Source of the DNA: Aldehydirespirator sp028819505
GTDB lineage: Bacteria > Actinomycetota > Acidimicrobiia > Acidimicrobiales > Aldehydirespiratoraceae
DNA: 64,000 nt
Assembly: GCA_965207755.1 (NCBI GenBank)
Contig: OZ242297.1
Location: forward strand, 496,001-560,000
Direction of reading: 5' to 3'
Within the stretch, counting starts at the first letter, position 1; every line of letters begins with the position of its first letter. A program made the position numbers and the translations under genes. Below the pieces are notes generated by a model. That model worked only from the letters and a program-made list of their open reading frames with translations, was not told the DNA's origin and did no database searches. Positions 60,845-64,000 of this stretch are shown piece after piece.

Positions 60845-60897
60845 ATCGCTCCGGTGGCACCCCCTCTGAGCAGGACTTCTTGATCGCGGCAGGCGGC

Positions 60898-60903
60898 TAG
60901 CGT
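60898..60903 (+). promoter_or_regulatory. -10 element (TAGCGT), leaderless start at 60910
   Basis: TAGCGT, six bases, then ATG 60910. Confidence 0.45.
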
Positions 60904-60909
60904 GGCCGC

Positions 60910-61881
60910 ATGGACATTCTCGACGTCGATCTGGCGGCCTTCGAGCGGGGCGGCGGGGCCGAGCGGGCCGCGGTGGTGGAGGGCGTGATGCGCAGCCTGG
61001 CCACCGGCTTCGTCTACGTGGCCCACGACCTGGGCCCGGGCGTGATCGACGAGGCCTACGGGCAGCTGGAGGCATTCTTCGGCCTTCCCCAGGAGCGCAA
61101 GGACCGCTACATCGTGGCCGGGTCCCGCGGCCAGACCGGCTACACGCCGATGATGACCGAGACGGCCGCCGTCTCCGACATCCCCGACCTCAAGGAGATG
61201 CTCAACTGGGGCGAGCCGGCGCCGCCGGGCCATCCGCTGCGCCAGCGGTATCCCCACCGCTACGGGCCGCCCACCCTGCCCGAGGACGACCTGCCGGGCG
61301 TCACCGAGCTGCTGCTCTCATTCCACGCCTCCGTGCTCGACGTCCAGCGCAGGGTGCTGCGGGTGATCGCGGTCGGTCTGGGCATCCACGAGGAGTTCTT
61401 CGACGTCATGCTCGAGCACGGAGCGACCCTGACCCGGGCGATCCGCTACCCGCCCATGGAGACCGCGCCGTCAGACGGCTTCATGTGGGCGGCCGAGCAC
61501 GGCGACATCAACCTCGTCACCATGCTTCCGAGGGCCACCGCGCCCGGCCTTCAGGTGCGCACCGGCGACGGCTGGGTCGACGCCGTCCCGCCGGAGGGAA
61601 GCGCCATCATCAACACCGGCATGATGCTGGAGCACCTCACCAACGGCGTGATCGGCGCCGGGATCCACCGGGTGGTCGCGGCCGAGGGCCAGACCGGCGA
61701 CCGCTACTCGGTGGTGCAGTTCGCCCACCCCACGCCCTGGACGATCCTGTCGCCGCTGCCAACCTGCGTGACCGACGAGCATCCGTTGCGATTCCCCACC
61801 ATCACCTCGGCCGACGCCCTCGACAAGGTGATCTGGGAGATCAACCTGGTAGAGGGCGGCCGCCGCCTAGAAGGCAGCTGA
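60910..61881 (+). CDS. 2-oxoglutarate/Fe(II) oxygenase, isopenicillin N synthase-like
   Basis: A 323-residue non-haem iron oxygenase of the DIOX_N/2OG-FeII family. Iron ligands are His197 and Asp199 in AEHGDINL and His253 in GIHRVVA; the cosubstrate-binding RxS is Arg265-Ser267 in DRYSVVQF. The N-terminal half (FVYVAHDLGPGVIDEAYGQL) is the DIOX_N domain. Substrate unknown. It is divergent from nrdA and has its own leaderless promoter. Confidence 0.9.
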   Translation: MDILDVDLAAFERGGGAERAAVVEGVMRSLATGFVYVAHDLGPGVIDEAYGQLEAFFGLPQERKDRYIVAGSRGQTGYTPMMTETAAVSDIPDLKEMLNWGEPAPPGHPLRQRYPHRYGPPTLPEDDLPGVTELLLSFHASVLDVQRRVLRVIAVGLGIHEEFFDVMLEHGATLTRAIRYPPMETAPSDGFMWAAEHGDINLVTMLPRATAPGLQVRTGDGWVDAVPPEGSAIINTGMMLEHLTNGVIGAGIHRVVAAEGQTGDRYSVVQFAHPTPWTILSPLPTCVTDEHPLRFPTITSADALDKVIWEINLVEGGRRLEGS

Positions 61882-61882
61882 G

Positions 61883-62191
61883 TCAGCAGCCTGTCGCGGC
61901 CCTCAGCGCTTGGCACGCCTCTTCCAATCGCGCCTCGCTCAGCTGGGTGACGCGTCGCCGGAAGACGCCGCGGTCCACTGTGAGAATGGTGTCGAAGTTG
62001 ACCACGCTGTCGGAGGGGACGCCGTCGCGGCACGCGGTGAGCGGCAGCTCTGAGACCAAGCCTCGGCGCGTGCGCGTCAGCGCGGCGACGACCACCGAAT
62101 CGATGCGGTCGGCCACAGGATCGCGTGTGAGCACGAGCACCGGCCTGTCGCCGCCCGGCACCGCCGCGAACCAAATCTCACCCCGACGCAT
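61883..62191 (-). CDS. MazF/PemK-type toxin
   Basis: A 102-residue MazF-fold protein: MRRGEIWFAAVPGGDRPVLV, VVVAALTRTRRGLVSELPL, VVNFDTILTVDRG. It should be an mRNA interferase. It overlaps the antitoxin gene upstream by 14 nt and ends 1 nt from the stop of the convergent oxygenase gene. Confidence 0.9.
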   Translation of the reverse strand: MRRGEIWFAAVPGGDRPVLVLTRDPVADRIDSVVVAALTRTRRGLVSELPLTACRDGVPSDSVVNFDTILTVDRGVFRRRVTQLSEARLEEACQALRAATGC

Positions 62192-62429
62192 CGGCCCAGT
62201 CGGACCAGTCCTCAGCGGCCGGGAAGCTCTGAATGGCCATGAGCTCGAGTTCGTCGGGACGGAGCGGCGACCTCGCGTACACCTCCGCGTCGCGCTCGGC
62301 CGCCACGGCGTTGAGATACCGCCGCAGCGCCTCGCGGATCATGTGCGACACCGAGACTCCTAACGCGTCGGCCTCTTCCCGCACCCGGCTGGCTTCAGCG
62401 TCTGCCATTCTGCAGGTCAACATCGTCAT
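62178..62429 (-). CDS. RHH-type antitoxin of MazF
   Basis: An 83-residue protein with TCRMADAEASRVREEADALG followed by VSVSHMIREALRRYL, a ribbon-helix-helix domain, and an acidic tail ending in EDWSDWADASG for toxin binding. ATG 62429 has TATAGT (plus 62436-62441) 6 nt upstream and should be leaderless. A second in-frame ATG at 62423 is possible. Confidence 0.82.
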   Translation of the reverse strand: MTMLTCRMADAEASRVREEADALGVSVSHMIREALRRYLNAVAAERDAEVYARSPLRPDELELMAIQSFPAAEDWSDWADASG

Positions 62430-62435
62430 ACAGTG

Positions 62436-62441
62436 ACTATA
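62436..62441 (-). promoter_or_regulatory. -10 element (TATAGT) of mazE-like gene, leaderless
   Basis: Minus-strand TATAGT, six bases, then ATG 62429. It is the best TATAAT match among the leaderless promoters here. Confidence 0.6.
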
Positions 62442-62523
62442 CCCAGTCTTACAACGCTGCCGGTCCCGGACGCCGGGGCGGCTACGGGTAGGGGACTAGC
62501 TGCTAGGCGGAAGCCCATCAGGG

Positions 62524-62635
62524 GGCACCGTCCACAAGGATCCAAGACGACCCGTAGAGCGCGTCGAGGCGATCCTGCGTGGTGGGGCCCAGCAGCACGG
62601 CACCGTCCACAAGGATCCAAGACGACCCGTAGAGC
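62524..62635. CRISPR. CRISPR-like pair: two 37-bp repeats with one 38-bp spacer
   Basis: Perfect direct repeats at 62524-62560 and 62599-62635 begin GGCACCGTCCACAAGGATCC and end ACGACCCGTAGAGC. They are separated by 38 unrelated bases (75-bp period). Repeat and spacer lengths fit CRISPR, but there are only two copies, no cas gene in the window and no clear internal stem. It may be a minimal orphan array or a plain duplication. It occupies most of the gene-free gap 62442-62747. Confidence 0.35.
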
Positions 62636-62747
62636 CCTCAAGCGCATCGTCAGCTTCGCGAGGGCTGCTGGCGATTTCGTGATGCACATGCGCTCGACCT
62701 GAGTTGGTTGCTCCTGTAGCAGAGAGCGCCGGCGACTCTGTCGGAGT

Positions 62748-64000
62748 TCAGCGTTGGCGGGTGCTGCCGCCGGGTTGACGCGCCTTGGTAGAACTGGGAG
62801 CCAGGTCGCAGCGGGCCTGCTGGCCGTCGATGGTGACGTCATGGGCGACGAAGCCCGCCAGCCAGCGGCTCGTCGCGGTTGACTCAGGTGCTCCGGCGGT
62901 GTCGCCTTGCTGGAGTTCGCTGACCTGCAAGTCGGTGGCCAGCACCTGTTCGGCCACGTAGTCGCGCCACTGCTCGACCGCCGCGGCCTGCTCGGCCGTG
63001 GCCAGTGCCAGCCACACCTGGATGCGGTCGGTCACCACGTAGCCGTCGATGCGCCGGCAGTCCTGGATGACCCGCACCGCGTCGCGGGCCCAGCCCTCGG
63101 CCTCCAGCTCAGGGGTGACCGCGGTGTCGAGCACGACCACCGCGTCACCGGACTGCAGCCCGGCGGCCGCGCCGCCCTCCGACGCCTCTACGGCCAACTC
63201 GAAGCTGCCCGCCTCCAGCTCGTGGCCGGCCGCGGTCACGGTGCCGTCGTCGTTGCGGGTCCAGTCGCCGGAGCGGGCCGCCCTGAAAACCTCCTGCACG
63301 GAACCTCCGAGACGGGGGCCGAGCACGGCGCCGTTGGGCCGCAGCGCCAGGGAGGCGTGCGCCGCGAGGTCGTCGGTCAGCACCACCGACTTGACGTTGA
63401 TCTCGTCGGCCAGCAGGTCGGCCAGCGGGGCCAGGTCCTCGGCACCGTCACCGGCCACAGTGGCTCGGGCCAGGGGCAGGCGCACCCGCAGCCCGGCGTC
63501 CTCGCGCACCCGCAGCGCAGCTGAGGCCGCGTCGCGCAGCCGCTCCATGCGGGCAACCAGCGCGTCGTCGGCGGGCAGCCCCTCGGCGTCGGGGTCGGGC
63601 CAGTCGGCCAGATGCACCGAGGCGCCGCCGGCGAGCCCGCCGTGGATCTCCTCGGCGACCATGGGCAGGAAAGGCGCGGCCACCCTGGTCAGGGTGGTGA
63701 GCACCACGTAGAGGGTGTCGAAGGCGGCCCGGTCGGTGTCGGCGCCGCCCGCGTTCCAGAAGCGGTCCCGGGACCGGCGGATGTACCAGTTGTTCAGGGC
63801 ATCGATGAAGGCCGCGATCTCGGCTGCGCCCCCGGGCAGGTCGTAGGCGTCCATCCGCTCGGCGACCCGTTCCACCAGCGTGCGGGTGCGGGCCAGGACA
63901 TACCGGTCGAGCACGTCGCCGCTGCCGGTGCTCCGCTGGGCGGTGTAGCCCTCGGCGTTGGCGTACATCGTGAAGAACGAATATGCGTTCCAGACGGGCA
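62748..64000 (-). CDS. ileS: Isoleucyl-tRNA synthetase, C-terminal part (truncated by window edge)
   Basis: The frame runs off the window end on the minus strand. It begins PVWNAYSFFTMYANAEGYTA, the usual end of the IleRS catalytic domain. It continues with the anticodon-binding helices (DRYVLARTRTLVERVAERMD, FIDALNNWYIRRSRDRFW) and the C-terminal RNA-binding part with EGWARDAVRVIQDCRR. About 417 residues are present. No C-terminal zinc-finger cysteines are seen, in line with the clade of longer IleRS lacking them. The Met at 63968 is internal, not a start. Confidence 0.93.
   Translation of the reverse strand, partial: PVWNAYSFFTMYANAEGYTAQRSTGSGDVLDRYVLARTRTLVERVAERMDAYDLPGGAAEIAAFIDALNNWYIRRSRDRFWNAGGADTDRAAFDTLYVVLTTLTRVAAPFLPMVAEEIHGGLAGGASVHLADWPDPDAEGLPADDALVARMERLRDAASAALRVREDAGLRVRLPLARATVAGDGAEDLAPLADLLADEINVKSVVLTDDLAAHASLALRPNGAVLGPRLGGSVQEVFRAARSGDWTRNDDGTVTAAGHELEAGSFELAVEASEGGAAAGLQSGDAVVVLDTAVTPELEAEGWARDAVRVIQDCRRIDGYVVTDRIQVWLALATAEQAAAVEQWRDYVAEQVLATDLQVSELQQGDTAGAPESTATSRWLAGFVAHDVTIDGQQARCDLAPSSTKARQPGGSTRQR

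Noticed and set aside
60785..60845. NrdR boxes upstream of nrdA
   Set aside because: ACACAGATTACAGCAT and neighbours only loosely resemble the consensus and lack a clear paired site at the expected spacing.

Overview
This is a high-GC actinobacterial chromosome segment. It is most likely from a member of the Acidimicrobiia or a close relative. The support is the GC bias and heavy GTG start use, the core order glmS-like/acpS/nnr/alr/tsaE/tsaB/tsaD/groES/groEL, a GuaB3-type IMP dehydrogenase homologue before guaA, CYP125-like P450s, an LLM-family flavin oxidoreductase, and many leaderless starts. No rRNA or tRNA gene was recognised.

Layout. 1-17 kb is mostly housekeeping: cell wall and CoA chemistry (acpS, nnr, alr), t6A tRNA modification (tsaE, tsaB, tsaD), chaperonins under a perfect CIRCE operator, and purine genes (guaB3, guaA). 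It is interrupted by two toxin-antitoxin pairs and an AlbA_2 regulator. 17-29 kb holds transsulfuration (CBS plus a cystathionine gamma-synthase/lyase), a Fic protein behind two 64-bp direct repeats, PcrA/UvrD, an AlaX editing protein, sucCD, a PIN toxin pair and purH. 29-54 kb is accessory and catabolic: a DUF4143 ATPase inserted beside a broken methyltransferase copy, homocysteine methyltransferase, oxygenases, a citrate synthase 2-like enzyme, two P450s, a HigBA pair, an acyl-CoA dehydrogenase, and a glutamine-synthetase-like ligase with two class I glutamine amidotransferase-like proteins. It also holds an HpaD-like ring-cleavage dioxygenase operon, an orphan adenine methylase, a MarR regulator, and LivF/FAH/aldehyde dehydrogenase. 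55-64 kb returns to core genes (nrdAB, ileS) with two more toxin-antitoxin pairs, a GPP34 protein and a CRISPR-like two-copy repeat.

How the genes may work together. The HpaD-like dioxygenase, FAH hydrolase and ALDH match steps of a homoprotocatechuate-type meta-cleavage route. A P450 and an acetoacetate-decarboxylase-like protein share the dioxygenase operon. A 15-bp box, 13/15 identical, lies in the promoter spacer of that operon and just upstream of the MarR gene 4 kb away, which suggests MarR control of the operon. The GS-like ligase and the amidotransferase-like proteins would suit gamma-glutamylation of an amine feeding this route. That last link is inference.

Two general patterns stand out. 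About twenty genes have a TANNNT hexamer ending 6-8 nt before an ATG/GTG, which predicts leaderless mRNAs and fixes many starts. There are also seven toxin-antitoxin modules plus Fic and two DUF4143 ATPases in 64 kb. Several decayed duplications (guaA 5' end, methyltransferase 3' end, ALDH 3' end, a beta-propeller fragment) show that the accessory parts are actively rearranging.
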